NCBI GenBank assembly: GCA_001941075.1
Contig: MSHH01000075.1
Span: forward strand, 1-64,000
Source of the DNA: Oscillospiraceae bacterium Zagget6
GTDB lineage: Bacteria > Bacillota > Clostridia > Oscillospirales > Oscillospiraceae
DNA length: 64,000 nucleotides
Reading direction: 5' to 3'
The position numbers were made by a program, and so were the translations under genes. Below are positions 33,393 through 42,279 of the stretch, piece after piece (the stretch's first letter is position 1; every line of letters starts with the position of its first letter). The notes under the pieces were generated by a model that did not search any database, was not told the origin of the DNA, and saw only the letters and a program-made list of their open reading frames with translations.

Positions 33393-33752
33393 TCAGGTCA
33401 TTTCAGACAGGTCTACAAGGTCATCCACGTTGCGGCACAGCTGAAGATATTCCTGCTTCATCTCTTCCAGACGTTGATGTCCCAACGGCGTCAGCCGGTA
33501 ATAGTTGCGGACCCGGTTGTTTTCGGAGATGAGCTTTTCGGATTCCTCAATGAAGCCCTGATTTTGCAGTCTGTACAGCACAGGGTACAACAGCGGCATG
33601 GTATACTCGTTGTTGGTCTTGTCCTTCAGCTCCTGGGTCATTTCATAGGCGTACTTCGGGCGCTCGGTCAGCAGCGACATGACCACCATGGGATTGACGG
33701 CGCGCTTGAAGTAGTCCTCAAAAGAGTGGCCCCGCGTGGTTTCTTTTTGCAT
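33393..33752 (-). CDS. PadR-family transcriptional regulator
   Basis: A 119-residue winged-helix regulator: MVVMSLLTERPKYAYEMTQE, MPLLYPVLYRLQNQGFI and NRVRNYYRLTPLGHQRL are the PadR helix, recognition helix and wing. It has the short C-terminal helix of PadR-s1 proteins, which often control drug exporters. It is divergent from the MATE gene, so that exporter is the obvious target. GGGGG precedes the ATG. Confidence 0.93.
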   Translation of the reverse strand: MQKETTRGHSFEDYFKRAVNPMVVMSLLTERPKYAYEMTQELKDKTNNEYTMPLLYPVLYRLQNQGFIEESEKLISENNRVRNYYRLTPLGHQRLEEMKQEYLQLCRNVDDLVDLSEMT

Positions 33753-33779
33753 TCATTCATACCCCCTTCATCATTGTAT

Positions 33780-33792
33780 TATATCGAATATA
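33780..33792. promoter_or_regulatory. Candidate PadR operator
   Basis: TATAT-CGA-ATATA, a perfect inverted repeat in the padR-MATE intergenic region, 28 bases upstream of the padR start. Confidence 0.45.
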
Positions 33793-33974
33793 CAGGAAAA
33801 TTGCAATACACAAATATCTGTTTTTTGATATTATTTTCCGTGAGTTTTCATGAAATTAAACGGTTTTATGGAACGGTTTTTTTGAAATTTTACGTTTTCG
33901 TGCTTTTCAGTCGGAGTATTTTCAGCCAAAAAAGGGTTGAAAAAACGCAAAAAGAGAGTAAAATAAAAGATACA

Positions 33975-34018
33975 CCCGGCGTAACGGACCCGCTCTCGCA
34001 GCAAAACCGTTTGCCGGG
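33975..34018 (+). other. Leader hairpin upstream of the MATE gene
   Basis: CCCGGC and AACGG (33975-33987) pair with CCGTT and GCCGGG (34007-34018), a two-step stem 31 bases before the ATG. No T-run follows. The rest of 33753-34049 is AT-rich with no gene. Confidence 0.5.
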
Positions 34019-34049
34019 CTTCTATTATCTGTCAGCCAAAGGAGAAGCT

Positions 34050-35408
34050 ATGAAAGAAAACAACAAAATGGAAACCATGCCAATGCCCCAGTTGGTATTG
34101 AATATGTCATTGCCCCTGATGATCTCGCTGCTGGTGCAGTCCCTTTACAACATCGTGGACAGCATCTTTGTGGCCAGGATCGGCGAGGAGGCGCTGACCG
34201 CCGTCTCCCTTGCCTACCCGGTGCAGATTTTGATGATTGCCGTGTCAGTAGGCACCAGCGTGGGCATCAACGCCCTGCTGTCCCGCAGCGTCGGCGCAAA
34301 GCAGTACGAGCGCACTACCAACATCGCCACCACCGGTATGCTGTTGGCTCTGGCGGGCATGGCGGTGTTCATGCTGCTGGGCCTGACCTGCACGGGCTGG
34401 TTCGTGGGGATGTTCACCTCTGACCCGGTCATCGGGGCCTACTGCCGCCAGTACCTGTGGATCTGTATGCTGTTCTGCGCGGGCACCTTTATTGGAACGA
34501 TGTTCCAGCGGTTTTTGCAGTCCGTGGGCAACACCTTCGACAGCATGGTCTCCCTCATCATCGGCGCAGTGACCAACCTGATTTTGGACCCCATTCTGAT
34601 TTTCGGTCTGCTGGGTCTGCCCGCCATGGGCATCCGGGGCGCGGCCATCGCCACTGTTATCGGCCAGTGGGTCGGCGGCGCCACCGCCGTCCTGCTCAAC
34701 CACTTCCATAACCCCACGGTCAACGTCAGCCTGAAAGGGTTCCGGTTCAACAGCCAGGTACTGGGCCAAATCTACACCGTGGGCCTGCCGACCATCATCA
34801 CCCAGGCCTTGGGCAGCGTTATGGTCACGGCGGTCAACGCCATTCTCATCTCCTACTCCTCCACGGCGGTTGCCTTCTTCGGGGTGTACTACAAGCTGCA
34901 AAACTTCCTGTTCATGCCCATGAACGGCTTGGGCCAGGCCACTATCCCCATCGTGGGGTACAGCTACGGCGCGGACCGGAAAGACCGCATCCTGGCGCTG
35001 TTCAAGGTGGTGCTGCCCGTGTCCTGGGCCATCTCCCTGGTGATGACGGTGATTTTCTGGGCGTTCCCCTCTCAGCTGCTGTCCATCTTCTCCGCCAGCG
35101 AGACCATGCTGGCCCTGGGCGTCCCCGCCCTGCGCATCATCTCCCCCACCTTCGCTTTCGCCTCCACCACCATGATTTTGGGCTACTCCCTGTCCGGCTT
35201 GGGCAACGGCGTGGTGAATATGCTGGGCACTGCCATTCGACAGTTCATTCTGCTGGTGCCAGGTATCTGGCTGCTGGCCTGGATGTTTGGCGTAGACTAC
35301 GCCTGGTACGCTTTCTGGGTGGCCGAGATCGCCGCCACAGCTTACGCCGCTTGCATGACGGTGCGGGAACTGCGGCAAAAGAACATTCTTGGCGCCAAGA
35401 AGGATTAA
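34050..35408 (+). CDS. MATE-family multidrug/toxin exporter
   Basis: A 452-residue, 12-helix antiporter. The N-terminal half begins PQLVLNMSLPLMISLLVQSL, YNIVDSIFVARIGEEALTAV, typical of the DinF/NorM-like MATE group. FKVVLPVSWAISLVMTVIFW and QFILLVPGIWLLAWMF are later helices. The ATG at 34050 follows AAAGGAG; the open frame upstream to 33474 is not coding. Probably controlled by the divergent PadR protein; substrate unknown. Confidence 0.93.
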   Translation: MKENNKMETMPMPQLVLNMSLPLMISLLVQSLYNIVDSIFVARIGEEALTAVSLAYPVQILMIAVSVGTSVGINALLSRSVGAKQYERTTNIATTGMLLALAGMAVFMLLGLTCTGWFVGMFTSDPVIGAYCRQYLWICMLFCAGTFIGTMFQRFLQSVGNTFDSMVSLIIGAVTNLILDPILIFGLLGLPAMGIRGAAIATVIGQWVGGATAVLLNHFHNPTVNVSLKGFRFNSQVLGQIYTVGLPTIITQALGSVMVTAVNAILISYSSTAVAFFGVYYKLQNFLFMPMNGLGQATIPIVGYSYGADRKDRILALFKVVLPVSWAISLVMTVIFWAFPSQLLSIFSASETMLALGVPALRIISPTFAFASTTMILGYSLSGLGNGVVNMLGTAIRQFILLVPGIWLLAWMFGVDYAWYAFWVAEIAATAYAACMTVRELRQKNILGAKKD

Positions 35409-35427
35409 ACGGCTACAAAATGCACAT

Positions 35428-35475
35428 AAAAATACCTGACCGGGCAAAAAATGAGCCAGGTCAGGTATTTTTTTT
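35428..35475. terminator. Bidirectional terminator between convergent genes
   Basis: AAAAATACCTGACC pairs with GGTCAGGTATTTTT, between the MATE gene and the alpha-galactosidase gene. Confidence 0.92.
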
Positions 35476-35494
35476 GCTCTTTTTTCAGGGCGGG

Positions 35495-37681
35495 TCAATC
35501 CACCGCCTCCAGATGGAACTGCATGGAGGAGAACTCCGGCACCTCTCTGGGGATGGGCAGCCCGGCGTGCATCAGCGCCGCGCCAGAGAGAACCAGATTC
35601 TTGTCGGCCACTCGGTAACGACGCTTGGGGTCCAGCCCTTTCAGATGCAGGTACTCCTGGGGACCGTTGACCGTCAGGCTGGTGACCACCACGCTGACCA
35701 GAGCGGCAGCGCGGTCCTTGGTGACGGACATCCAGGCGGTGAAGTTCCCCGGCTGGAAGGGGTCGGTCAGCCGATAATAGTCCCCGAAGAAAATAATGGG
35801 GTAATAAGTGCGGAACGCCTCGGTCTGCTCCCGGCAGACGGTGACCTCGTCGGCGTTCAGGTGGGTGGCGTCCAGCTCATAGCCAAAGGTACCGCACATG
35901 GACACCACCGCCTTGGTTTTCAGCGGCACATGGGGGCTGGACTCGGAGACATGAGCGCCCATGCTGCTGATGGGATAGAGGAAGGACGTGCCGTAGTGGA
36001 GCTTGAGCCGGTCCAGCGGCTTGGTGTTGTCGGACACCCAATATTGTGGGTAGAAGGTCAGCATGGCCGGGTCGTACCGCCCGCCGCCGCCGGAGCAGCC
36101 CTCAAAGAGGATGTCCGGGTGGGTGTTGATGATGCGGTCCATCACCCGGTACAGGCCCAGCACATAGCGGTGGTAGACCTCCCCCTGCCGCTCAGCGGGC
36201 AGGGCGTTGGACCAGATGTCGGTGATAGAGCGGTTGATGTCCCACTTCATATAAACGATGTTGGCGCTGTCCAGCACCTGATTGACAGAGCGGATGAGGT
36301 AGTCCTGCACGTCCCGGCGGGTCAGGTCCAGCACAAGCTGGTTCCGGCTGCGGACGGCGTGACGGCCTGGAATTTCCATCACCCAGTCCGGGTGGGCGCG
36401 GTAGAGATCGGAGTCCTCGGAGACCATCTCCGGCTCGAACCAGATGCCGAACTGCATCCCCAGGTCGTTGATCTGCTGAACCAGTGTGTTCAGGCCGCAC
36501 TTGATTTTATTCGTGTTCACCACCCAGTCGCCCAGGCCGGAGTTGTCGTCGTCCCGCTTGCCAAACCAGCCGTCGTCCATCACCAGCAGGTCCACCCCCA
36601 ACTGCTGGGCGGATTTCGCAATTTCCACCAGTTTCCGGTCGTCGAAGTCCATAAAGGCGGCTTCCCAGGTGTTGATGAGAATAGGACGGGTCTCCCGCAT
36701 ATACTTGCTCTTGCAGAGGTTGGTGCGGAAGAAGTCATGGTACAGGTGGGAGAGGCCGGTCAGTCCCTGCTGGGAGAAGGCCATCAGCACCTCCGGCCCC
36801 TCGAAGGATTCACCGGGGGCCAGAGCGAAGTCGAACTGCTTGGGGTGAATCCCCATCAGCACCCGGAGCTGGTCGTACTGGTCCAGCTCCACCTCCGCCA
36901 GAAAGCTGCCGGAGTACATAAACGCCATGCCGTAGCAGTCGCCGTGGTCCTCGGTGGCATCGTGGTCGCAGAGGATGAGGAAGGGGTTCTGCTGGTGGGA
37001 GGAAGTCCCACGGACCGACTGAATGGTATGGACGTGGTGGGTCAGCTTCTGCCGCTCCACCTGCCGCTCCTGACCGTACCTGCCGGGGAAACTGATGAGG
37101 TCGTATTTCGCCCCGTTCAGGAAGTCCAGACAGGCGGACATAATGCGCTGGAGGTGAATGGTCCCCGTGCCGCCGTTTGTGACCTTGACGGCCCGGGTGA
37201 TGATGTCCGCCTCCTCAAAGACGGCGTAGAGCAGCGTCACCTGCACCTTGCTGACCGCGTCCTCCAGCAAAATTTCCAGCGTCTGGACATGGTCGTTTTC
37301 GGTGGCGAAGCAGGTGGGCAGGCCCTTCAGCCGGTATTTTCCTTCGCTGATTTGATAGGACTGGAACCGCCCGTCGAAGGCGCGGCTGCCGTCGGGGTTG
37401 ACCACCTGAATAGAGGGCACCCGGAAGTCCCCCTGCTGCTGAGTGGGGAACTCCTGAGGCTGGGCGTCCAGGGAGAAGGTCCGCTGATAGCGGGAGTCGT
37501 AGGGGTTGCCAGAAAAGCCCCGGTCATACTGCATGATTTGGTAAGACAGGTCCTCGTCCTCCAGGGACGGGCCGTAATAGAGGTGCATTAAGTAATTCAG
37601 ATTGCCAATTTGCAGCTGATAGGAGGAATTGCGCGTCTGGAGCGTAAAGGTCCACTTTGTTTTGTTGAATTCAATCGACAT
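35495..37681 (-). CDS. Alpha-galactosidase, GH36
   Basis: A 728-residue cytoplasmic enzyme that releases terminal alpha-1,6-galactose from raffinose-type sugars. The catalytic barrel has LLVMDDGWFGKRDDDNSGLG, FGIWFEPEMVSEDSDLY, the nucleophile Asp in YMKWDINRSIT and the acid/base region LFEGCSGGGGRYDPAML. The N-terminal beta-sandwich begins IEFNKTKWTFTLQTRNSSYQ. No signal peptide. ATG 37681 has GAGAGGAC upstream. A minus-strand TATAAT lies at 37738-37743. Sugar transporter genes are not adjacent. Confidence 0.94.
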   Translation of the reverse strand: MSIEFNKTKWTFTLQTRNSSYQLQIGNLNYLMHLYYGPSLEDEDLSYQIMQYDRGFSGNPYDSRYQRTFSLDAQPQEFPTQQQGDFRVPSIQVVNPDGSRAFDGRFQSYQISEGKYRLKGLPTCFATENDHVQTLEILLEDAVSKVQVTLLYAVFEEADIITRAVKVTNGGTGTIHLQRIMSACLDFLNGAKYDLISFPGRYGQERQVERQKLTHHVHTIQSVRGTSSHQQNPFLILCDHDATEDHGDCYGMAFMYSGSFLAEVELDQYDQLRVLMGIHPKQFDFALAPGESFEGPEVLMAFSQQGLTGLSHLYHDFFRTNLCKSKYMRETRPILINTWEAAFMDFDDRKLVEIAKSAQQLGVDLLVMDDGWFGKRDDDNSGLGDWVVNTNKIKCGLNTLVQQINDLGMQFGIWFEPEMVSEDSDLYRAHPDWVMEIPGRHAVRSRNQLVLDLTRRDVQDYLIRSVNQVLDSANIVYMKWDINRSITDIWSNALPAERQGEVYHRYVLGLYRVMDRIINTHPDILFEGCSGGGGRYDPAMLTFYPQYWVSDNTKPLDRLKLHYGTSFLYPISSMGAHVSESSPHVPLKTKAVVSMCGTFGYELDATHLNADEVTVCREQTEAFRTYYPIIFFGDYYRLTDPFQPGNFTAWMSVTKDRAAALVSVVVTSLTVNGPQEYLHLKGLDPKRRYRVADKNLVLSGAALMHAGLPIPREVPEFSSMQFHLEAVD

Positions 37682-37798
37682 AAAAAAGTCCTCTCTTTTC
37701 GTTGCAGTTGGTGATTGTGTTCGCAAGAATTGTACCCATTATACTGAACCAGACGAAAAAGTATATGGAAAAATGGAGAGCAAAACTGACCTTGTGTG

Positions 37799-38440
37799 TT
37801 ACCCTTCCGCCGTGGTCAGCAGCTCGGAAAAATCCCGGATGTAAGCGTGGCACAGCCGCCGCATCTCCTCTTCTCGACTGGCAAAGAGGGAGTCATAGAC
37901 GCCGGTGACGGTCAGCCCGGCGGCCTTTGCTCCAGCGCAGGAGACGGGAGAATCGTCGAAGAACCAACACTCCTCCGGCGTGACCCCCAGCCGCTCCAGA
38001 GCGGCAGCGAAGGCCGCTGTGGAACGCTTCTCCATGCCCAGGTCAGAAGCGTAGACGATTTGAGAGAAATAATCCTCAATGCCGTGGTGGTGCAGCGCCG
38101 CCTGACACAGCACCGGTTCGCAGGAGGTGTAAATCGCCATGGTCCTCCCCTCCCCTGCGCACTGCTCCAGAAAAGCGCGGACATGGGGCTTGAGCGGGAT
38201 GCGGTCCCGGTACTCCGTCAGGGCCATGCGCCGCCACTCCGCCATGATGTCCTCCGGCGAGTCGGGGATGTGGCAGTATTCCTTTGTAAACTGGGCCGCC
38301 AAGGGAAAAATCGTGTGGATGACCCCCTGGTTGTATTCCTCGGTCCAGGGAATCCCTCGTTTGGCTAAAAAATCCACGTCGATTTGCCGCCACACCCTGG
38401 CGGAGTCGATCAGCGTGCCATCCAGGTCGAATAAGTACAT
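37799..38440 (-). CDS. HAD-superfamily hydrolase
   Basis: A 213-residue phosphatase-like protein: motif I MYLFDLDGTLIDS (nucleophile Asp), motif II MAIYTSCEP, a Lys in DLGMEKRSTAAF, and motif IV CWFFDDSPVSCAGAKAAG. A helical cap (about residues 15-85) is of the beta-phosphoglucomutase type. ATG 38440 has GAGG 6 bases upstream; an ATG four codons earlier has none. It lies next to repeat element B. Substrate unknown. Confidence 0.88.
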   Translation of the reverse strand: MYLFDLDGTLIDSARVWRQIDVDFLAKRGIPWTEEYNQGVIHTIFPLAAQFTKEYCHIPDSPEDIMAEWRRMALTEYRDRIPLKPHVRAFLEQCAGEGRTMAIYTSCEPVLCQAALHHHGIEDYFSQIVYASDLGMEKRSTAAFAAALERLGVTPEECWFFDDSPVSCAGAKAAGLTVTGVYDSLFASREEEMRRLCHAYIRDFSELLTTAEG

Positions 38441-38462
38441 AAAGCGCCTCATTTCCGAATAA

Positions 38463-38640
38463 AAAGCTATTAGCTGTTAGCTTTTAGCTATTAGCTTGGC
38501 GGTGCGCCCTTTTAAGCACTACACTTTTGCCTTACAAACAACTATTCCAGCTATTGGCTTGGCAGCGTTCCTTTTAAAGCTCTGCGCTTTGGGTTGACGA
38601 TACCTGACTAACAGCTAATGGCTAACGGCTAACAGCTTAT
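38463..38640. repeat. Heptamer-bounded element B (MITE-like)
   Basis: The left arm is AGCTATTAGCTGTTAGCTTT and more TTAGCTATTAGC units; the right arm is CTAACAGCTAATGGCTAACG with AACAGCTTA. The arms are inverted relative to each other with 7-base periodicity. The inner part (GCGCCCTTTTAAGCACTAC, repeated as a variant GCGTTCCTTTTAAAGCTCTG) is not coding. It lies between spoVAC and the HAD gene. Confidence 0.8.
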
Positions 38641-38650
38641 TTCTAACAGT

Positions 38651-39088
38651 TCAGTCAAACAGCGCCAGCAGCACCCCATAGAGGACGCTGGAGCCGATAC
38701 CGAACACCAGCACCGGCCCGGCGATGGTGAACATTTTGGCGGCCATACCGGTGATGAAGCCCTCGCTTTTGAACTCCATGGCCGGGCTGACAATGGAGTT
38801 AGCGAAGCCCGTCACTGGTACCAGCGTCCCCGCCCCGGCGTGTTTTGCCAGCTTGTCGTAGACGTTCAGCCCGGTGAACAAGGCGGAGAGGAAAATGAGC
38901 GAGATGGTGACGCAGGTCCCCGCGTCCTGCTGGCTCAGGCCAAAGCTCTGCCAGAGCAGCTGGAGGGCCTGCCCCACGCAGCAAATGCCCCCGCCCACCA
39001 AAAAGGCCAGACAGAGGTCCTTCCACAGGGGGGACGGGGTGCTTTTGCGGTTGACCATCTCGCCAAATTCCTGATTTGTCATATCCAT
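38651..39088 (-). CDS. spoVAC: Stage V sporulation protein AC
   Basis: A 145-residue inner-membrane protein of the SpoVA channel that loads and releases dipicolinic acid in spores. Family blocks: FLVGGGICCVGQALQLLW, GLNVYDKLAKHAGAGTLVPV, TGFANSIVSPAMEFKSEG, GMAAKMFTIAGPVLVFGIG. About four to five membrane helices. The usual downstream partners spoVAD and spoVAE are missing; a repeat element and a HAD gene follow. The SD is inside a strong hairpin (39092-39144). Confidence 0.95.
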   Translation of the reverse strand: MDMTNQEFGEMVNRKSTPSPLWKDLCLAFLVGGGICCVGQALQLLWQSFGLSQQDAGTCVTISLIFLSALFTGLNVYDKLAKHAGAGTLVPVTGFANSIVSPAMEFKSEGFITGMAAKMFTIAGPVLVFGIGSSVLYGVLLALFD

Positions 39089-39091
39089 ATG

Positions 39092-39144
39092 GGTTTGTTC
39101 CTTTCCTTTGGTTGCAATTAGGGTTTCCCGGAAAGGAACAAACC
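39092..39144 (-). promoter_or_regulatory. Perfect inverted repeat masking the spoVAC ribosome site
   Basis: GGTTTGTTCCTTTCC (39092-39106) and GGAAAGGAACAAACC (39130-39144) are 15-base perfect arms with a 23-base loop. On the minus strand the distal arm holds the SD (AAAGGA) and ends 3 bases before the ATG, so the folded RNA would block initiation. No T-run follows. Confidence 0.75.
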
Positions 39145-39155
39145 ATACGTAACAT

Positions 39156-40028
39156 TTAGCCGATGGTGATGGTCCAGGCGAAGTCCTTGCTCGCGCCGGG
39201 GGCCAGCTCGACGTGCTTGCCCGCCTCGTTGACACTGTTGGCCCAGCCGTTCCACGGCTCCATGCAGACGAAGGATTCCACGTCCTGCTGCCACAGCACA
39301 CCGTTGGTGAACACTGCCTCGTCAAAGGCCACTTCAACGGTGTGTCCGTTGCCCGCATCGGTCAGCCGCATGGGGCTTTTCACACCGGTCAGCAGTCGGA
39401 TGGAGTCTGCGCTGCCCGGCTTTTTGGTCAGGGTCAGCACAGCGGGGGCGGCGGGCTGGGTGCCCTTGGCGTTCTCGGAGCAGGTGGCGGCGGTGATGTC
39501 AAAGCTGACGTTCTCCAGCTTGCTGGCGGCGAAGTAGGGGTGGAAGCCCACGCTGAAGGGCAACGGTTTGTCGCCGGTATTCTCCACCGTCAGGGTCAGC
39601 CCAGCAGTGGGGCCGTTCAGAGTGTAGCGCATGGTCAGCAGGAAGTCGAAGGGATAGACGAACTTGGTCAGGCCATTGGGGGCCAGAGTCAGCTCAATGG
39701 CATCGTCCGCCGCCGTCTTGACTTGCCAGGGCACCAGGTCCGCGAAGCCGTGGATCTCCATGGGGTAGTCCGCGCCGCCGAAGGTGTGAACGCCGCCGTC
39801 CGGCTTGCCGCAGTTGGGGAACAGGATGGGAATGCCGCAGCGGGGGCGGTCAGTGGACTCAAAGTTTTTGTCCCGCAGCCAGAGATATTCTTCGCCGCCT
39901 TTGGTGAAGGAAGTAGCCATGCCGCCCTTTTCGGGGGTGACGGTCAGCGCGCAGTCGCCGTCGGTCAGGGTGATGGTCGCGTAGGTGACGCCGTAGTTTT
40001 CGTAGACGCCGTTGGTCAGTTTAGACAT
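39156..40028 (-). CDS. Aldose 1-epimerase family protein (hexose-6-phosphate mutarotase-like)
   Basis: A 290-residue beta-sandwich of the galactose-mutarotase fold. It interconverts alpha and beta anomers of a sugar or sugar phosphate. CGIPILFPNCGKPDGGVH, PMEIHGFADLVPW (catalytic His) and LPFSVGFHPYFAASKLENV (second His) match the D-hexose-6-phosphate epimerase-like group; the end VCMEPWNGWANSVNE has the Glu. ATG 40028 has AAAGGGG upstream. A minus-strand extended -10 TATGGTATAAT lies near 40104. Confidence 0.88.
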   Translation of the reverse strand: MSKLTNGVYENYGVTYATITLTDGDCALTVTPEKGGMATSFTKGGEEYLWLRDKNFESTDRPRCGIPILFPNCGKPDGGVHTFGGADYPMEIHGFADLVPWQVKTAADDAIELTLAPNGLTKFVYPFDFLLTMRYTLNGPTAGLTLTVENTGDKPLPFSVGFHPYFAASKLENVSFDITAATCSENAKGTQPAAPAVLTLTKKPGSADSIRLLTGVKSPMRLTDAGNGHTVEVAFDEAVFTNGVLWQQDVESFVCMEPWNGWANSVNEAGKHVELAPGASKDFAWTITIG

Positions 40029-40266
40029 AGAGAAAGCCCCTTTCAGATATGGTTTTCGTTTGCGTGGGCCGCTCACTGGCGGCGACACTGTTGATAGGAG
40101 GATTATACCATAGATTTTCCGCAAAAAACAGCCCCTTTGTCATTCTGCGCTCTATATTGGCAAAATTCTTTGCGGTCCACCGGTTCTTCCGCCCTTCCTG
40201 CTCGTCAAAATATCCAATCCTTTTCCCACAACTTCTCTGATTTTCGTGGAAAACTGCATCTGCCGG

Positions 40267-40295
40267 TTGACATTTCTTTTAACAGACTTTATAAT
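40267..40295 (+). promoter_or_regulatory. Consensus sigma-A promoter of the aminotransferase gene
   Basis: TTGACA (40267-40272), exactly 17 bases, TATAAT (40290-40295). A perfect consensus. Confidence 0.93.
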
Positions 40296-40389
40296 ATAAA
40301 TCAATGTAAGGGTTTTTGCATCCTGCGGCTTGTCCACTGGCGGCAGCTCTTTCACAGAAACAGGCATTTTTTAGTAAGGAGATTTTTTT

Positions 40390-41610
40390 ATGAGTGAGTT
40401 TAAAGTAGCAGCCAGAATGGCTCCGGTCCACTCCGACATCCGCGGCCCGCTGTTCGTCGAGGCCAACGCCATGACCGCCAGAGGCATCCCGGTCATGAAG
40501 CTGAACACCGGCAACCCCGCCACCTTCGGCTTCGGTATGCCCGACAGTCTGCGCTCCGCCCTGCTGGACAATGTTGACAAGGCCGTTGGTTACTGCGACC
40601 TGAAAGGTATGCCGGAGGCGCGACAGGCCATCTATGACTACCACACCAACAAAAAGAACCTGACCGGTGTGTCTATGGACCGCATTTTCGTGGGCAACGG
40701 CGTTAGTGAGGTTGCCAACATGGTGGCCACCGCCCTGTTCGACGTGGGCGATGAGATTTTGGTCCCCTCCCCCAGCTATTCTCTGTGGACCAACCTGGTC
40801 TATCTGTCCGAGGCCACCCCGGTGTTCTACACCTGCGACGAGAAGTCCAACTGGTATCCTGACCTGGACGACATCCGCAGCAAGATCACCCCCAAGACCA
40901 AGGCCCTGCTGCTCATCAACCCCAACAACCCCACCGGCGCGGTCTATCCCGACGAGGTCATTCTGGGCCTGGCGCAGATCGCCCGTGAGAACAACCTGTT
41001 CATCCTGTCCGACGAAATTTATGACCGCCTGCTGATGGACGGCGTCACCCACCGCTCCACCGCAGAGCTGGCCCCGGACCTGCCAGTCATCACCTTCAAC
41101 GGCCTGTCCAAGTCCCACATCGTCTGCGGCTTCCGCTGCGGCTGGATGGTCATCACTGGCCCGGAGAGCTTCACCGTTCCCGCCACCGAAGCCATCCAGA
41201 AGATCGCCGCCATGCGGCTCTGCGGCAACGCCCTGACCCAGCTGGTCATCCCCGCCGCCCTCAACGACCCGGAGAGCACCGAGGCTATGATGGTCCCCGG
41301 AGGCCGCCTTTATGAGCAGCGGGAGGCCACCTGTAAGGCTCTGGACAAGATTCCCGGCATCACCTACGTGAAGAACCACGCCGCGTTCTATCTGTTCCCC
41401 AAGATTGACACCAAGAAGTTTAAGATCACCAACGACAAGGAGTTCGCCATGGACATCCTGCACAACACCCAGGTGCTGTTTGTCCCCGGCAGCGGCTTCG
41501 ACTGGCCGGAACCCGACCACTTCCGTCTGGTCATGCTCCCCAAGCCGGAGGAGATCACCGCCGCTTTGGGCCGCATTGGTGATTATCTGGCTACTTATCA
41601 TCAGGACTAA
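40390..41610 (+). CDS. Class I aminotransferase (AlaA/AlaT-like)
   Basis: A 406-residue PLP aminotransferase, probably alanine:2-oxoglutarate. VMKLNTGNPATFGFGMP at the start, YCDLKGMPEARQAIYDYH, IFVGNGVSEVANMVATAL (PLP phosphate loop), LINPNNPTGAVYP, ILSDEIYDRLL and the Schiff-base Lys in TFNGLSKSHIVCGFRCGWM fit the family. The C-terminal Arg is in DHFRLVMLPKPEEI. Expressed from a perfect promoter and ended by a terminator, so likely abundant. Confidence 0.92.
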   Translation: MSEFKVAARMAPVHSDIRGPLFVEANAMTARGIPVMKLNTGNPATFGFGMPDSLRSALLDNVDKAVGYCDLKGMPEARQAIYDYHTNKKNLTGVSMDRIFVGNGVSEVANMVATALFDVGDEILVPSPSYSLWTNLVYLSEATPVFYTCDEKSNWYPDLDDIRSKITPKTKALLLINPNNPTGAVYPDEVILGLAQIARENNLFILSDEIYDRLLMDGVTHRSTAELAPDLPVITFNGLSKSHIVCGFRCGWMVITGPESFTVPATEAIQKIAAMRLCGNALTQLVIPAALNDPESTEAMMVPGGRLYEQREATCKALDKIPGITYVKNHAAFYLFPKIDTKKFKITNDKEFAMDILHNTQVLFVPGSGFDWPEPDHFRLVMLPKPEEITAALGRIGDYLATYHQD

Positions 41611-41665
41611 TCATCAGGACTAAAAAACTCGCCTGAGCAGTCGTATTTTTCCATAACAACGCAAC

Positions 41666-41699
41666 GGGGACCGGGTATTGTACCCGGCCCCCTGTTTTT
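41666..41699 (+). terminator. Rho-independent terminator
   Basis: GGGG-A-CCGGGTA pairs with TACCCGG-C-CCC, then TGTTTTTG. Confidence 0.88.
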
Positions 41700-41762
41700 G
41701 TCGGTTGCGAATCCGTCCATCACGACCGGCTCGTATTCGTCTAACGGCTCATCAACACAGAT

Positions 41763-42110
41763 TCACAGCAACACAAACGTGACCCCATTGTTGTATCGGT
41801 CCAGGTCTTTGTCGTTCCGCAGGTCCTCCGCCAGGGAAAACGCCTGGAGGGTGGCACTGTTGAAGATGGAGAAATCCTCTCCGGGGATGAAATCCTTGAT
41901 TTGTCCCCGCAACTTCTGACCGCCCAGCTCCCGACGGATGGCGACCCGTATCTTGCCACCCTTGCCGGAGCTGCCGTAGCCGTGGATCAGCTTGACTGCC
42001 CGGCACCCCATGCGGCGGCTGGTGTACAGCTCGCCGCTCAAGCGGCGGAGCGCCTGGTCTACGGTGGGCATCCCCGCCTCCAGGTTGACGACACGGATGG
42101 TCTGTTTCAC
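41763..42110 (-). CDS. Smr-domain protein
   Basis: A 115-residue protein: IRVVNLEAGMPTVDQALRRL, MGCRAVKLIHGYGSSGKGGK and IRVAIRRELGGQKL form the small MutS-related fold with its HGxGxG loop. Smr domains nick DNA or cleave RNA, for example at stalled ribosomes. There is no MutS part. The C-terminal tail with NNGVTFVLL is extra. GGAGGGA lies before the ATG. Confidence 0.88.
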   Translation of the reverse strand: MKQTIRVVNLEAGMPTVDQALRRLSGELYTSRRMGCRAVKLIHGYGSSGKGGKIRVAIRRELGGQKLRGQIKDFIPGEDFSIFNSATLQAFSLAEDLRNDKDLDRYNNGVTFVLL

Positions 42111-42232
42111 GATGGGTCCCTCCTCGCCTGTTTCTTCTAAGACAAGAAGTTATTGTAGCACACTTCTGAAAATTGCACAACCGCAGGGAGAAATTTTACG
42201 AAAAAAACAGGCCACTTTTCAGAAAAAAAGGG

Positions 42233-42261
42233 TTTACAACCGGGGGGAAGGCTGTTATAAT
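42233..42261 (+). promoter_or_regulatory. Promoter of the tRNA gene
   Basis: TTTACA (42233-42238), a 17-base spacer and TATAAT (42256-42261), 19 bases before the tRNA. Confidence 0.85.
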
Positions 42262-42279
42262 AACATCTGTTGGAGATAT

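Noticed and set aside
33474..34049. N-terminal extension of the MATE protein
   Set aside because: It overlaps padR on the opposite strand and has no similarity to MATE proteins; ATG 34050 has a good ribosome site.
35351..37591. 746-codon open frame opposite the alpha-galactosidase
   Set aside because: Antisense shadow; all conserved GH36 motifs are on the minus strand.
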